From assembly GCA_016705245.1 (NCBI GenBank), contig JADIYM010000028.1, positions 1-37,566 on the forward strand: a stretch of 37,566 nt of DNA. The letters are read 5' to 3'. Shown in pieces: positions 21,276 through 29,758 of this stretch. Below the pieces are notes generated by a model, which was not told the DNA's origin, searched no databases, and saw only the letters and a program-made list of their open reading frames with translations. Numbering within the stretch: the first letter of the stretch is position 1; every line of letters starts with the position of its first letter. Origin of the DNA: Blastocatellia bacterium. Its GTDB lineage: Bacteria; Acidobacteriota; Blastocatellia; UBA7656; JADIYM01. The position numbers and the translations under genes are program-made.

Positions 21276-22691
21276 CTACCTCCTCCCCCTCCCAACCATC
21301 ATCGGGTCTCCCCCATACCCGAGCGCCTTCCAGTCCATTCGCCCCGGCTCGCCGTGGCAGTCAAGGCACCCGAGCGCCCTGTTGGCCGGCTGCACGCCGT
21401 GGAAGATGCCCATCATCCGGGTAGTCTCGACCCACGTCGTCTTCGCGTTCTCGATTCCGTAGACCTCGTGTGCCGCGTTTTTCACCGCCGGCTCCATCTC
21501 TCCGTTCGCGAAGAAGTGCTCGACCGTGATCGGCACCATCCAGTTGCGGTCAACGAGCTTCGGCAGCCGCGCCGTATGTTTCTTGAACGCAAAGATCTTC
21601 GCCTTCGGATCGCTGCGAGCTCCGACCGGCATCATTATCCCGACCGAGCCATCCGCCAGGTGCCGCGCCGGCTCGCCGAGCAACTGCGCGCGCGACGTGC
21701 CGTTGTACCAGTCGTAGACCGGTTGCACGTTCTTCTCGAGCGTGATGTTGGCCGTGTAGCGGTCCGCTTCCTTGTTGTAGACCGTCTTCGACCAGTCGCG
21801 CCGCATGTCGGTGGCATCGGTCCGTGCGAACTCGCGAATGTGGCACACCGTGCAGTTCACCCGCGCTGCGTGGGTGTTGAGCATGGTCTGCTTGTGCGGC
21901 GCGTTGCCGTGGCACTCCGCGGTGTCGCAGCTCAGCGGACGTCCCGGCAGGTCCGTGCCTGCGAGGTCCGTTCCGCGGCCGCGCACGCGGTGGTCGGCCC
22001 CGGCGTGGCATGTCACGCACTGCATGTTGACGCCGTCGGTGCCCATGTGAACGTCGTAGTCGCGCGTCGTCTCGGCGAGCGCGTATTCGATGTCGCCGCG
22101 CTTGAAGTTCGCGCCGCCTCCGGATGCCGAGTGGCACCGCAGGCACATCACCCTGGTCGGCTTCGAGATCCGCTTCGAGACGGAATCCAGTCCGGCCTGG
22201 TTCTTCCACAGGATTGGTTTCCACTCGAATGACTCGCCCTCGAGCTGGACGAGGTCGCGACGGTAGCCGCTCGCGTGGCAGATCAGGCAGTCGATGTTCT
22301 CGAGCTGTTCCCTGGACATCTCGGGTGATGGCAGCTTGCCGAGGCCCGCGTGGCATGCACTGCAGCCCTTCGTCAGGGTCTCTCCCCGCGAATTTCGGAT
22401 AATGCCGATCCAGTTGCCCGTCGGGCTCGTGCAGAAGTCATTGAACGTGTTGATCTTGCCGAGCTGCCGGCCTTTCGAGTTCACGATGGCTGGCGAATTG
22501 CCGCGCCATTGATAGTGCTGTGACACGAAGAAGCTCTTTGCCTCCGCCTCGTGGCAGGTAAGGCACGTGGCCGTTCCCTCGTAGTGCTCGAAGTAGCTCG
22601 CGTGCGAGGGAGCTGGATCCTGAGCGAGGGCGGCCGAAGCCGCCCCCGTCAGTATCACCGCGCACGCTGCCAGTAAGAGGCGAATGTTCAT
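21276..22691 (-). CDS. Octaheme c-type cytochrome, tetrathionate reductase (OTR) family
   Basis: A 471-aa exported protein; the ATG at 22691 has AGGAAGG upstream, and the signal peptide is MNIRLLLAACAVILTGAASA. Eight haem sites in order: CLTCH, CSACH, CLICH, CLRCH, CVTCH, CDTAECH, CTVCH, CLDCH. The sixth has four residues between its cysteines (CX4CH). Family-like segments are FCTSPTGNW, NIDCLICHASGYRRD, DYDVHMGTDGVNMQCVTCHA, CTVCHIREFAR, PVYDWYNGT and DPKAKIFAFKKH, which I associate with the octaheme tetrathionate reductase family. Characterised members reduce tetrathionate, nitrite and hydroxylamine in vitro; the substrate here is unknown. The protein is periplasmic or surface-exposed and starts 11 bp after the porin gene, so the two are translationally close. 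The family call rests on remembered motif order, not a search. Confidence 0.85.
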   Translation of the reverse strand: MNIRLLLAACAVILTGAASAALAQDPAPSHASYFEHYEGTATCLTCHEAEAKSFFVSQHYQWRGNSPAIVNSKGRQLGKINTFNDFCTSPTGNWIGIIRNSRGETLTKGCSACHAGLGKLPSPEMSREQLENIDCLICHASGYRRDLVQLEGESFEWKPILWKNQAGLDSVSKRISKPTRVMCLRCHSASGGGANFKRGDIEYALAETTRDYDVHMGTDGVNMQCVTCHAGADHRVRGRGTDLAGTDLPGRPLSCDTAECHGNAPHKQTMLNTHAARVNCTVCHIREFARTDATDMRRDWSKTVYNKEADRYTANITLEKNVQPVYDWYNGTSRAQLLGEPARHLADGSVGIMMPVGARSDPKAKIFAFKKHTARLPKLVDRNWMVPITVEHFFANGEMEPAVKNAAHEVYGIENAKTTWVETTRMMGIFHGVQPANRALGCLDCHGEPGRMDWKALGYGGDPMMVGRGRR

Positions 22692-22702
22692 TACGCACCT
22701 TC

Positions 22703-24509
22703 CTAGAAACGCACCATCAAGCCAACGGTGAACGTCTGTGCCGTTTGGTAGGTCGGGAATCCGAGGATCGGCGTTTCGTCGAGCGCCTTCGGGGCGCCGA
22801 GATGCCATCCGGAACCCGACCAGTTGTAGTTGTAGCGGATGTAGTCCGCCTTGAAGACGAACCGGTCGTTGATGCGATGGGTGAAGTAGCCCTCGAAGAC
22901 GTTGCCGCGGGCGCTGGTCTTCGGCGCAAGGATCTCGTCTTCGGCCTGTGCAAAATTGAACCAGTACTTCGATCCGTGGTTGTATTCGAACCCGATCTTG
23001 GACCGCTCGTCGTTGCCGAAGTTGTATCGGACACCGGAGAGCAGCATCCATCCGTGATGGGTTTCAGGAACATCGAACGGATCCGAAACGAGGCCGCCAA
23101 ACGGAGTCGTCACGGGTTCCGGATAGAAGCCGACGTAGTTGAGGCTGAAGATCGTGTCGAACGGACCAAACTTGTGCGAAACATTCGCGCCGGCGAGGTT
23201 GATGTCGCCGAGATTCGTCGACGGCGTGAATCGCATGACGACTGGCGCGCCGATTTCTTCACCGGTCAACGGGTTGTTCGGAAGCACGGTAAGGCCGTTG
23301 AAGCCGTCCGTGACGTTGAACGCCCGGGCGAACGTGCCCTGGATGAGGGTCTTGTCGGTGCTCCAGATGTCGACGTTTGCTCCAAGGAAATGCACGTCGT
23401 CGATCCGGTCCTCGGGCTGCTTCAACGTGTCGGCCGAACCGAAGCCCGATTCGTATCCAACGCCGTAGCAGAGTCGCAGGATCGTCTCGTCCGACATCTT
23501 GTAGCCGAAGGTGATGCCGTCGAACTGGTAGTTGATGAGCGCGCCGGACGGGGTGCCGCCGCGGGGCTCGTCTTCACTGAGGTTCAACGGCGGACCGCCC
23601 GTGGACGGCCTGCGGCCGACCGACAGGAAGAACTTCGAATCGGCGATGTTGTTCCAGGTGAAATACGCGCGTTCGACGCGCAGCATGTCGCCGTTCGGCA
23701 CACCGGCGGTCGTCCCGTCGATGTTGAGCGACGTCGCCTGACCATTGAAGACCTGCACGCCGGCGCTGTCGCCGAACACCTTGTACATGCTCAACCTGGC
23801 CGTCACGCTCAGATTCGGGGCAACCTGAGAATCGAGCATGATGCGGAATCGGTTCGTGTAGAGAATCGCATTGTCGGCGCTGTAACCCGGCGTGTAGGCG
23901 GCCGGGATGAGCATGCCGAAGAGCTGCTGCTGCATCTCCGGGCGGAACCTGCGCCAATGCCGCCTTGAGCTGGTCGAATGTCAGGTTCTGCGTGAATTGC
24001 TGATACTGGCTGTAGTTGCCGTTCACGGTGCCGCTGATCTCGTCGAGGCTTGAAGGCGGACGACCGAGCACGCTCGACGTGAAGAGCGTCTGAACGAGCA
24101 GGTTCTGCAGTTTCATGCCGTCGATGTGGTCCGGAATATCGCCCTGGATCGAGTGCGCCTCGAAGCGGTAGTCGCCCCGCAGGCGGATACGGTCGAGCGC
24201 CGTGTCGCGCTCGGTTTTCATGACGCGTCGGTCGAGCTCCTTGACTTTCGCGACGGTGTCATCGGTCACCGGAGCGGCAACCTCGGTCTGACGCTTCTCC
24301 TGCGCCTCGAGTCGCTGCTCGAGAGCGCCGATCGTCTTCTTGAGCAGGTCAATTTCGTCGCGGAGTTGCTGCGATTCGGATTTCTGCGGCTCGGCGGCCG
24401 CTTCGGGTAGGTCGGGAACGGCGCCGGCAACCGCTGACTTGGCATTCTGAGCCGAGACCGGTCCGGCGACGAGCAATATTGCAAGCAGTGCGTAGATGAT
24501 TGTGCGCAT
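22703..24509 (-). CDS. Outer-membrane porin with N-terminal coiled coil (one frame break)
   Basis: Corrected length about 601 aa. The ATG at 24509 has GGGGAGG upstream. Signal peptide (IYALLAILLVAGPVSAQ), then a coiled coil (about 45-100: QLRDEIDLLKKTIGALEQRL), a conserved-looking link (IRLRGDYRFEAHS), then a long region rich in alternating polar and aromatic strands ending in the outer-membrane signature TVGLMVRF with terminal Phe. Strands such as VSHKFGPFDTIFSLNYVGFY and VFKADYIRYNYNW fit a beta-barrel. It resembles the DUF3373-type porins found beside multiheme cytochromes. The frame breaks at 23936-23945: one extra base in a C/G run; removal joins LKAALAQVPP to EMQQQLFGMLIP. It is the middle gene of the cytochrome operon, 43 bp after the monoheme gene. 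Confidence 0.82.
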
Positions 24510-24552
24510 AACGCCTCCCCTCTGGGCAGATTTACGAGGGATTCGAACGGTC

Positions 24553-24912
24553 CTAGGTACAGGTCTGGGGCTGTTCAGAGTCCGCTGCGTGATCGACGCA
24601 GAACTTCTCGATGGCCTTCATTTGCTCCGGCGTCAGGCTGTCGAGCAGCTTAATCGACTGTCCCGGAAGGGTTACGTCCTTGTGAGCAGGCACGAGCTTC
24701 TCCTTGAAGAAGCCGCGCCACTGGTCCTGGATGAGCGTCATCGGAGTGAACTCGCCGAACTTGGAGCCCTTGTCGTGACAGGCCTTGCAGTTCGCCTTGT
24801 AGAGTTCTTTGCCGTTCGGCTTGTCGCCGGCGACCGCATTGGTCGTCAGAACGATAGCCAGCGGGATCATCCAGAGAGCAGCGAGTATTGCTTTTGGCTT
24901 GATGGTTCGCAT
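24553..24912 (-). CDS. Small monoheme c-type cytochrome
   Basis: A 119-aa protein; the ATG at 24912 has an ideal AAGGAGG 6 nt upstream, so a longer frame starting at 25098 is rejected. Signal peptide (AILAALWMIPLAIVLTTNAVA), then a haem site CKACH near residue 50 and a compact domain of about 90 residues. The sixth haem ligand is probably a downstream Met or His but cannot be assigned by eye. It is the first gene of the operon with the porin and the octaheme cytochrome and is a natural electron shuttle to or from them in the periplasm. Two further cysteines (KFCVDHA and the C-terminal QTC) could form a disulfide. Confidence 0.88.
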   Translation of the reverse strand: MRTIKPKAILAALWMIPLAIVLTTNAVAGDKPNGKELYKANCKACHDKGSKFGEFTPMTLIQDQWRGFFKEKLVPAHKDVTLPGQSIKLLDSLTPEQMKAIEKFCVDHAADSEQPQTCT

Positions 24913-25033
24913 TCGCCACCTCCTTGATTTGTCGTCGACCCTGCTTGAGCAAGATTGGGGCCAGAACGTTGGCACTGAAAACAAAGGAGTTACGGACGCG
25001 AGACAGTGTGAAATTTTCCACTTACTGGGTAAT

Positions 25034-25051
25034 ATGACTACATAGTTACAT
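25034..25051. promoter_or_regulatory. AT-rich imperfect dyad in the divergent promoter region
   Basis: ATGACTA-CA-TAGTTACAT is an imperfect dyad within an AT-rich island (about 25010-25055) in otherwise GC-rich DNA, between the divergent cytochrome operon and SDR gene. It is a candidate operator and/or promoter for the operon. Individual -35/-10 boxes are not assignable. Confidence 0.25.
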
Positions 25052-25082
25052 AACGACATCGGTGCGCCTTTTGGGTCGACCA

Positions 25083-25120
25083 GTGCGCTACCGCGCACGG
25101 TACTGATGCTCGAGGCGCGT
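25083..25120 (+). repeat. Family C direct repeat, copy 2
   Basis: Matches 5124-5161 at 35 of 38 positions. Here the hairpin GTGCGC-TACC-GCGCAC is perfect, whereas copy 1 has GCGCCC. It sits 40 bp upstream of the SDR start, so it may contribute to that promoter region. Confidence 0.6.
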
Positions 25121-25148
25121 GATTACTGATTTCAGGGCGGCTCACGCG

Positions 25149-25154
25149 TATGAT
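25149..25154 (+). promoter_or_regulatory. Candidate leaderless -10 box of the SDR gene
   Basis: TATGAT (5 of 6 matches to the -10 consensus) ends 6 nt before the ATG at 25161, so transcription should start at the start codon. No Shine-Dalgarno is present. At the -35 spacing only a weak CTGATT is seen. Confidence 0.4.
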
Positions 25155-25160
25155 GGCGGC

Positions 25161-25910
25161 ATGTACGCGATCGTAACGGGAATGAACGGAACGGTTGCGC
25201 CCGAGCTCGCGAGGGCGCTCGAGGCCAATGGCTACGTCGTCGTGCCGTGGGTTCGGGCGGAGGTCCCGATAGACGATCCAGCGGCAGTTCGCGAGTTCAT
25301 CGGCAACGTCAAGCCGGACTGGTTCTGCCACGTGGCCCTTGGTAGTCCCGATTGGGCCGAATGGGCGGCCGCAGCGTGCGACGAGTTCGACATCGGCTTC
25401 CTGTTCACCGGTTCGGTGTCGGTTTATTCCTCTTCACAGGTTGGACCGTTCTCGATCCACGACGTTCCGGAGCCGAACGACGACTACGGCCGCTACAAAC
25501 TCGAGTGCGAGCGCCGTGTCCGGCTGGCGAATCCGGACGCCCGCATTGCCCGACTCGGCTGGCAGATCGGCGAGGCGCCGGGCAACAACAACTTGGTCGA
25601 TTACCTTCACCGCCACCACGTTGACCACGGGCACATCGACGCGAGCAGGAACTGGATCCCGTCCTGCGCCATGCTTGCCGACACGGCCGCGAGTCTCGTG
25701 GGGATCATCGAGATGCAGTCGGCGGGGCTGTATCACCTGGAGGGGAACCCCGGGCTGAGCTTCCTCGAGATCGCCGAGTCGCTCAACCGGCTTCGCGGGA
25801 ATCCCTGGACGATCGTGCCGACGGACACGCCGGTGATGAACAACCTCATGCGGGACGACCGTGTCGAAGTCCGGCCGATCATCGAGACGCTGGCTCCGTC
25901 GGAAACCTAG
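25161..25910 (+). CDS. NAD-dependent epimerase/dehydratase-type SDR (RmlD-like)
   Basis: A 249-aa protein starting at the ATG that opens the nucleotide-binding strand (MYAIVTGMNGTVAPELARAL). The glycine motif is TGMNGTVAP, close to the TGxxGxxG of extended SDRs. Residues 84-90 region (FLFTGSVSVYSSSQVGPF) supply the catalytic Ser, and Tyr109-Lys113 (YGRYK) form the YxxxK pair, so an oxidoreductase or epimerase reaction on a sugar nucleotide or similar substrate is expected. The C-terminal half (LEIAESLNRLRGNPW) resembles the RmlD substrate-binding domain. At about 250 aa it is short for the RmlD family (about 290). It is divergent from the cytochrome operon with no operon partner. The substrate is unknown. 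Confidence 0.8.
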   Translation: MYAIVTGMNGTVAPELARALEANGYVVVPWVRAEVPIDDPAAVREFIGNVKPDWFCHVALGSPDWAEWAAAACDEFDIGFLFTGSVSVYSSSQVGPFSIHDVPEPNDDYGRYKLECERRVRLANPDARIARLGWQIGEAPGNNNLVDYLHRHHVDHGHIDASRNWIPSCAMLADTAASLVGIIEMQSAGLYHLEGNPGLSFLEIAESLNRLRGNPWTIVPTDTPVMNNLMRDDRVEVRPIIETLAPSET

Positions 25911-25929
25911 GTCCTTAACTCATCGGCTC

Positions 25930-26012
25930 CATCTCGGTGCCTCCGTGTCTCCGTGTGCGAAGCGTCTGAAGGGCTTCGCACACGGAGACGCGGAGGCACG
26001 GAGGCACAGATG
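25930..26012. repeat. Family A inverted repeat, copy 5
   Basis: TCTCCGTGTGCGAAGCGTCT and its near-complement AAGGGCTTCGCACACGGAGA are flanked by octamer units (GGTGCCTC, CGTGTCTC on the left; GCGGAGGC, ACGGAGGC on the right). It lies between the SDR stop (25910) and the dienelactone hydrolase start (26065). Confidence 0.88.
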
Positions 26013-26064
26013 TAGCTCCACTTTGCCGTTGCGTTTGGCCGGGAATTCGACGAGGCTGCGGCGC

Positions 26065-26811
26065 ATGCTCATCAATTCCGAATTCGTTGACATCCCCGTC
26101 GGATCCGGCTCGATGCGAACGTACGTGGCGACGCCTCACGGTGAAGGCCGTTTCCCGGGCATCCTCTGCTACTCCGACATCTTCCAGCTCACAGAGGCGA
26201 CTCTCAGGTCGTGCGCGCGTCTCGCCGGCTACGGCTTCGTCGTCGCGGCGCCCGAGATCTACCACCGGATCGAACCGGAGGGGACGGCACTTGCGTTCGA
26301 CGACGCTGGACGCGACCGGGGACTCGCCGATGCCGCGAACACTCCGGTGGCAGACTTCGACGAGGACTGCCGGGCGGGACTCGACTATCTGGCCGTCCAT
26401 CCTCGTGTAGCTCCGGGCCAGCTTGGCGTCGCCGGCTGGTGCATCGGCGGACACCTGGCGTTTCGAGGGGCGTTGCAACCGGATGTGCGGGCGACCGCGT
26501 GTTTCTACGCGACTGGAGTGGATATCGGCAAACTGGGCAAGGACGCCGACGCCGGGTCTCTCTCCCGTGCCGGTGAAATCAAGGGCGAGCTGATGATGGT
26601 CTGGGGAACAGCCGACCCGCACATCCCGTCACCGAGTCGCCTCGCGATCCGTAAGGCGCTCGACGACGCCGGGGTGAGGTACGTCTTCCACGAATACCCG
26701 GCCGAGCACGCGTTCATGCGAGACATCGGCCCGCGCTACGACCCGGAAATCACGGACGAAGCCCACGCCGTCGCGGTGGCCCATTTCCGCAGGTATTTGA
26801 GAGGAGAGTAG
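26065..26811 (+). CDS. Dienelactone hydrolase family protein
   Basis: A 248-aa cytoplasmic alpha/beta hydrolase (family usual about 236). The start is the ATG that gives a canonical N-terminus (INSEFVDIPVGSGSMRTYVA); the frame is open further upstream but only through repeat copy 5. The catalytic triad is intact: Cys126 in GWCIGGH, Asp184 in WGTADPHIP and His215 in AEHAFMRD, with the family's FPGILCYSDIFQL and APEIYHR segments. The archetype opens dienelactone in chlorocatechol degradation, but most homologues outside such clusters have unknown ester or lactone substrates, and no aromatic degradation genes are nearby. Its stop codon lies inside repeat copy B1. No strong ribosome binding site is seen. 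Confidence 0.9.
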   Translation: MLINSEFVDIPVGSGSMRTYVATPHGEGRFPGILCYSDIFQLTEATLRSCARLAGYGFVVAAPEIYHRIEPEGTALAFDDAGRDRGLADAANTPVADFDEDCRAGLDYLAVHPRVAPGQLGVAGWCIGGHLAFRGALQPDVRATACFYATGVDIGKLGKDADAGSLSRAGEIKGELMMVWGTADPHIPSPSRLAIRKALDDAGVRYVFHEYPAEHAFMRDIGPRYDPEITDEAHAVAVAHFRRYLRGE

Positions 26812-26922
26812 ACGGGATTACAGGATTTTCAGGATTAACAGGATTAAGGGCTTAAGGTTCAGAAAGACCGTCCGTTCAAACCTGAGAGAATCCTGTAAAT
26901 CCTGTAATCCTGTCCACTCTCC
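26805..26922. repeat. Family B inverted repeat, copy 1
   Basis: The left arm (26805-26846) is a run of 8-9 bp units (ACAGGATT, TTCAGGATT, AACAGGATT); the right arm (26889-26922) carries AATCCTGT, AAATCCTGT, AATCCTGT and CCACTCTC. The loop is about 42 bp. It exactly fills the gap between the convergent hydrolase and debranching-enzyme genes: the hydrolase stop lies inside it and the other stop (26923) abuts it. Confidence 0.92.
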
Positions 26923-29346
26923 CTACTTCGCAATCAGCACGAGGATGGAACGCGGGCCGAGGCCATATGTCGTCCACTCGCCGCCGAGGAAAGCCTCCGA
27001 TCCCGGTGCCGCAACCTGCCCAGCGCCCTCGGCCCAATTCGACGTGTCCGTCACGCGGTACCAGTTCTTCCCCGCTCCCGGCCACGGCAACGTGAAGTTC
27101 ACCGATCCGCTCCACCCGTTGTAGGCGACGTAGATCGCGCTCGCCGAGTCCCCGAACTCCGTTCCGTCGATCCGATACGCGATCGAGTGGTTCGACGTGC
27201 TGCTCCAATAGGCAGCGTCGGGCACCTGGCCGTCCGGCTTGAACCAGCGCAACTGCTCCATCACGTTTCCGTTGGTGTCCGTCGACGCGTAGAAGTTCGA
27301 CGGACGCAGCGACGGGTGCGCCTTGCGGAACGCGACGAGCCCCTTCGTGAACGTGTTGAAGTTCGTCTGGTCCGTCGTCCACGTGTACGACAGCCAGTTG
27401 GCCGTCGAGTCGAGGTTGTAGGCATTGTTGTTGCCATTCTGCGACCGCAGGTATTCGTCACCGCCCGTGATCATCGGCGTCCCGGCCGACAGCATCAGGA
27501 ACGCCACGCCGTTGCGCGCCGCGCGGCGCTGATCGGCCGCCACGCCGGCCTGGTCCCAGCTCCGGTTGTTGTTTTCGCCGCCGTCTGACGGGCCGTACGG
27601 CCACGCCTGGTTGTTCTGCTTCACGTTGTAGGTGTAGAGGTCCTTCAGCGTGAACCCGTCGTGCGCCACCATGAAGTTGATGGAGTGCGCCGGCTTGCGG
27701 CCGTCGTCGCCGTAGAGATCCGACGAGCCCGCGAACCGCGACGCAAGCGTAGCCGGCGTCACGTTCTCGACTCCCATCTGGTTCTGGTCCTTGCGCAGGT
27801 CGTCGCGGTAGATGCCGTTCCACTCCGCCCACTTCTGCGGGAAGTTCCCGACCTGGTAGCTGTTACCGTCGATCGCCCACGGCTCCGCGATCAGGTCGAT
27901 CCCGGCGCCACCGGCATCCGGCCTCGGACCAACGTCGTTCCAGATCCGGTTGAGGGCCGTGCCGGCGTCGAGCTTGTCGTACCAGAAACATCCGTGCTCG
28001 CACGTGTTGCCGAGCACCGACGCCAGATCGAACCGGAATCCGTCGACGCCGAGCGTGTTGGCCCAGTGCAGCAACGAGTCGACGATCATCCCCTGCGTGG
28101 CCGAGCTGCGGGTGTTCATGTTCCCGCCAACGCCGGTGTTGTCGTAGTAGAACTGCATGTCCGACGTCAGCGAGTAATAGGTCGGGTTGTCGAGACCGCG
28201 GAACGACATCACGTTCGCTGTCGTCTTGTCGGCGCCGTTCCACAGGTAGCCCTCGCCGGTGTGGTTGTAGACGACGTCGATGTAGACCTTGATGCCGGCG
28301 TCGTGAAACGCCTTCACCATTGCCTTGAATTCCTTCGAGGGTCCGCCCGCAGTCTTGTCCGACGAATACCGCCGGTCCGGAGCAAAAAAGTTGAGCGTCG
28401 AGTAACCCCAATAGTTGTCGCCATCGGTCGTCGTCGGGCTCACGTCGTTCGTGTCGTTCTGCGTTTCCTGCACCGGCAGGAACTCGACTGCGGTGATCCC
28501 GAGTGACGCGAGGTAGGCGGCCTTGAGGCCAGCGCCCTTGTACGTCCCGCGGTAGGCCGACGCGATGCTCGTGTCGTTCTTCGTCAGGCCGCGGACGTGC
28601 ACCTCATAGATGATGTCGTCCTTGAGCGCGCGGGTCGGCTTCGTGCCGAAGCTGACGGTGTCGGCTTTCAGCACGATGCCTTTCGACGCCTTGGTGCCCG
28701 AGTCGAGGTTTCGATACAGCGGTCCCGACGCGAAGACGGTCCCGTCCGTGTTCGTCGGCGTCGTCGGATCGTGCGAGACCTCGAGCGCGTACGGGTCGAG
28801 CAACAGTTTGTTCGGATTGAAGCGGTTGCCGTTTGCGTCGACGTCAGTCACGAAACCGACCGATGATCCCTTTGTCCACGAGCTCGAATACGTCCAGTTC
28901 GGCCCCCACGCACGGTAGCCGTAATAGACCGGCCCGGTGCCGACGTATGTCGAGAGCGACGAAGCCGGGGCCGTGGCCGTCCAGATGTTCGTCGTCGTGT
29001 TTTTCGTCATCACGTACCGCAGGACGTCCTGCGCACCCGCCGCCGTCTTGTAGATGTAGACCATCACCCGCGTCGCCCGCGACGAATACACCTTGAAGGC
29101 GATGCCGTTCGACGCGTTGTACTTCGCGCCTAGGGCGTTCGGATTCGGCGTCGCTACGGAAACGCGTTCGTAGGGATCGACCGGATTGACCGGTGTCTCT
29201 TCGTCGACGAAATCGGAGATTTCGACGTCGGTCAACGACGACTTCGCGTCGGACTGCGACTGCGCGACGACCGGCAGACCATCTGTCGCAAGGAAGATCA
29301 GGAGCAGGAACAGCGGGAACAGGACAACGAATCGGCGACGAAGCAT
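26923..29346 (-). CDS. Secreted isoamylase-type glycogen debranching enzyme (GH13)
   Basis: An 807-aa protein; the ATG at 29346 has GAGGAGAC upstream and opens a signal peptide (FVVLFPLFLLLIFLATDGLP); an ATG at 29403 would add 19 residues before it. An N-terminal carbohydrate-binding/early-set domain (about 60-200: GIAFKVYSSRATRVMVYIYK) precedes the GH13 barrel. All four conserved regions are present: DVVYNHT (I), GFRFDLAS with nucleophile Asp440 (II), LIAEPW with acid Glu488 (III), and VAHDGFT with His562/Asp563 (IV). Length and the early-set domain match bacterial isoamylases of the GH13_11 group, which hydrolyse alpha-1,6 branches of glycogen and amylopectin. The signal peptide implies action on external or periplasmic glucan, unlike cytoplasmic GlgX. 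No maltodextrin transporter is nearby. Confidence 0.93.
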   Translation of the reverse strand: MLRRRFVVLFPLFLLLIFLATDGLPVVAQSQSDAKSSLTDVEISDFVDEETPVNPVDPYERVSVATPNPNALGAKYNASNGIAFKVYSSRATRVMVYIYKTAAGAQDVLRYVMTKNTTTNIWTATAPASSLSTYVGTGPVYYGYRAWGPNWTYSSSWTKGSSVGFVTDVDANGNRFNPNKLLLDPYALEVSHDPTTPTNTDGTVFASGPLYRNLDSGTKASKGIVLKADTVSFGTKPTRALKDDIIYEVHVRGLTKNDTSIASAYRGTYKGAGLKAAYLASLGITAVEFLPVQETQNDTNDVSPTTTDGDNYWGYSTLNFFAPDRRYSSDKTAGGPSKEFKAMVKAFHDAGIKVYIDVVYNHTGEGYLWNGADKTTANVMSFRGLDNPTYYSLTSDMQFYYDNTGVGGNMNTRSSATQGMIVDSLLHWANTLGVDGFRFDLASVLGNTCEHGCFWYDKLDAGTALNRIWNDVGPRPDAGGAGIDLIAEPWAIDGNSYQVGNFPQKWAEWNGIYRDDLRKDQNQMGVENVTPATLASRFAGSSDLYGDDGRKPAHSINFMVAHDGFTLKDLYTYNVKQNNQAWPYGPSDGGENNNRSWDQAGVAADQRRAARNGVAFLMLSAGTPMITGGDEYLRSQNGNNNAYNLDSTANWLSYTWTTDQTNFNTFTKGLVAFRKAHPSLRPSNFYASTDTNGNVMEQLRWFKPDGQVPDAAYWSSTSNHSIAYRIDGTEFGDSASAIYVAYNGWSGSVNFTLPWPGAGKNWYRVTDTSNWAEGAGQVAAPGSEAFLGGEWTTYGLGPRSILVLIAK

Positions 29347-29624
29347 CGGTCGGGTCTCCTCGGGAGTAAATGGGTTCTCGCCGATTGGCGAGGCGTTGTC
29401 CATGCAACTGGCTCGCCGCCGATGTTCATTCGTCGTAACAGCATCGCAACTGTTGTGGATGGGAGACTTCCGCTCGAAGCTGGCACTGGCTGGTTATTGG
29501 TCAAATTGGGGCTTCGTGGAAAGGCCGTTGACACCAGCGTCTGGCCGTCATCCGCAACTCTTTATCCGTCAGTCCCTTACGGCACCGTTAACCCGCTTCA
29601 CGTACTGACAACACGATTGACAGA

Positions 29625-29754
29625 GAGAGTAGACAGGATTACAGGATTTTCAGGATTGACAGGATTCAGACCTCTTGGATTTCAGAGCGCGGCTCGAACA
29701 AACCCAGGAAAATCCTGTTCATCCTGTCAATCCTGAAATCCTGTCCACTCTCTT
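29625..29754. repeat. Family B inverted repeat, copy 2
   Basis: Left arm 29625-29666, right arm 29711-29754, with the same 8-9 bp CAGGATT units and outer GAGAGTAGAC / GTCCACTCTC flanks. The loop contains CTTGGATTTC and ends in AAACCCAGGA, partly self-complementary and similar to the loop of copy 4. It lies between the debranching enzyme start and the SBBP gene end. The rest of the gap 29347-29624 shows no gene. Confidence 0.92.
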
Positions 29755-29758
29755 CTAC

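Noticed and set aside
22692..23051. N-terminal extension of the octaheme cytochrome
   Set aside because: It overlaps the porin gene and is low-complexity; the ATG at 22691 has a ribosome binding site and signal peptide.
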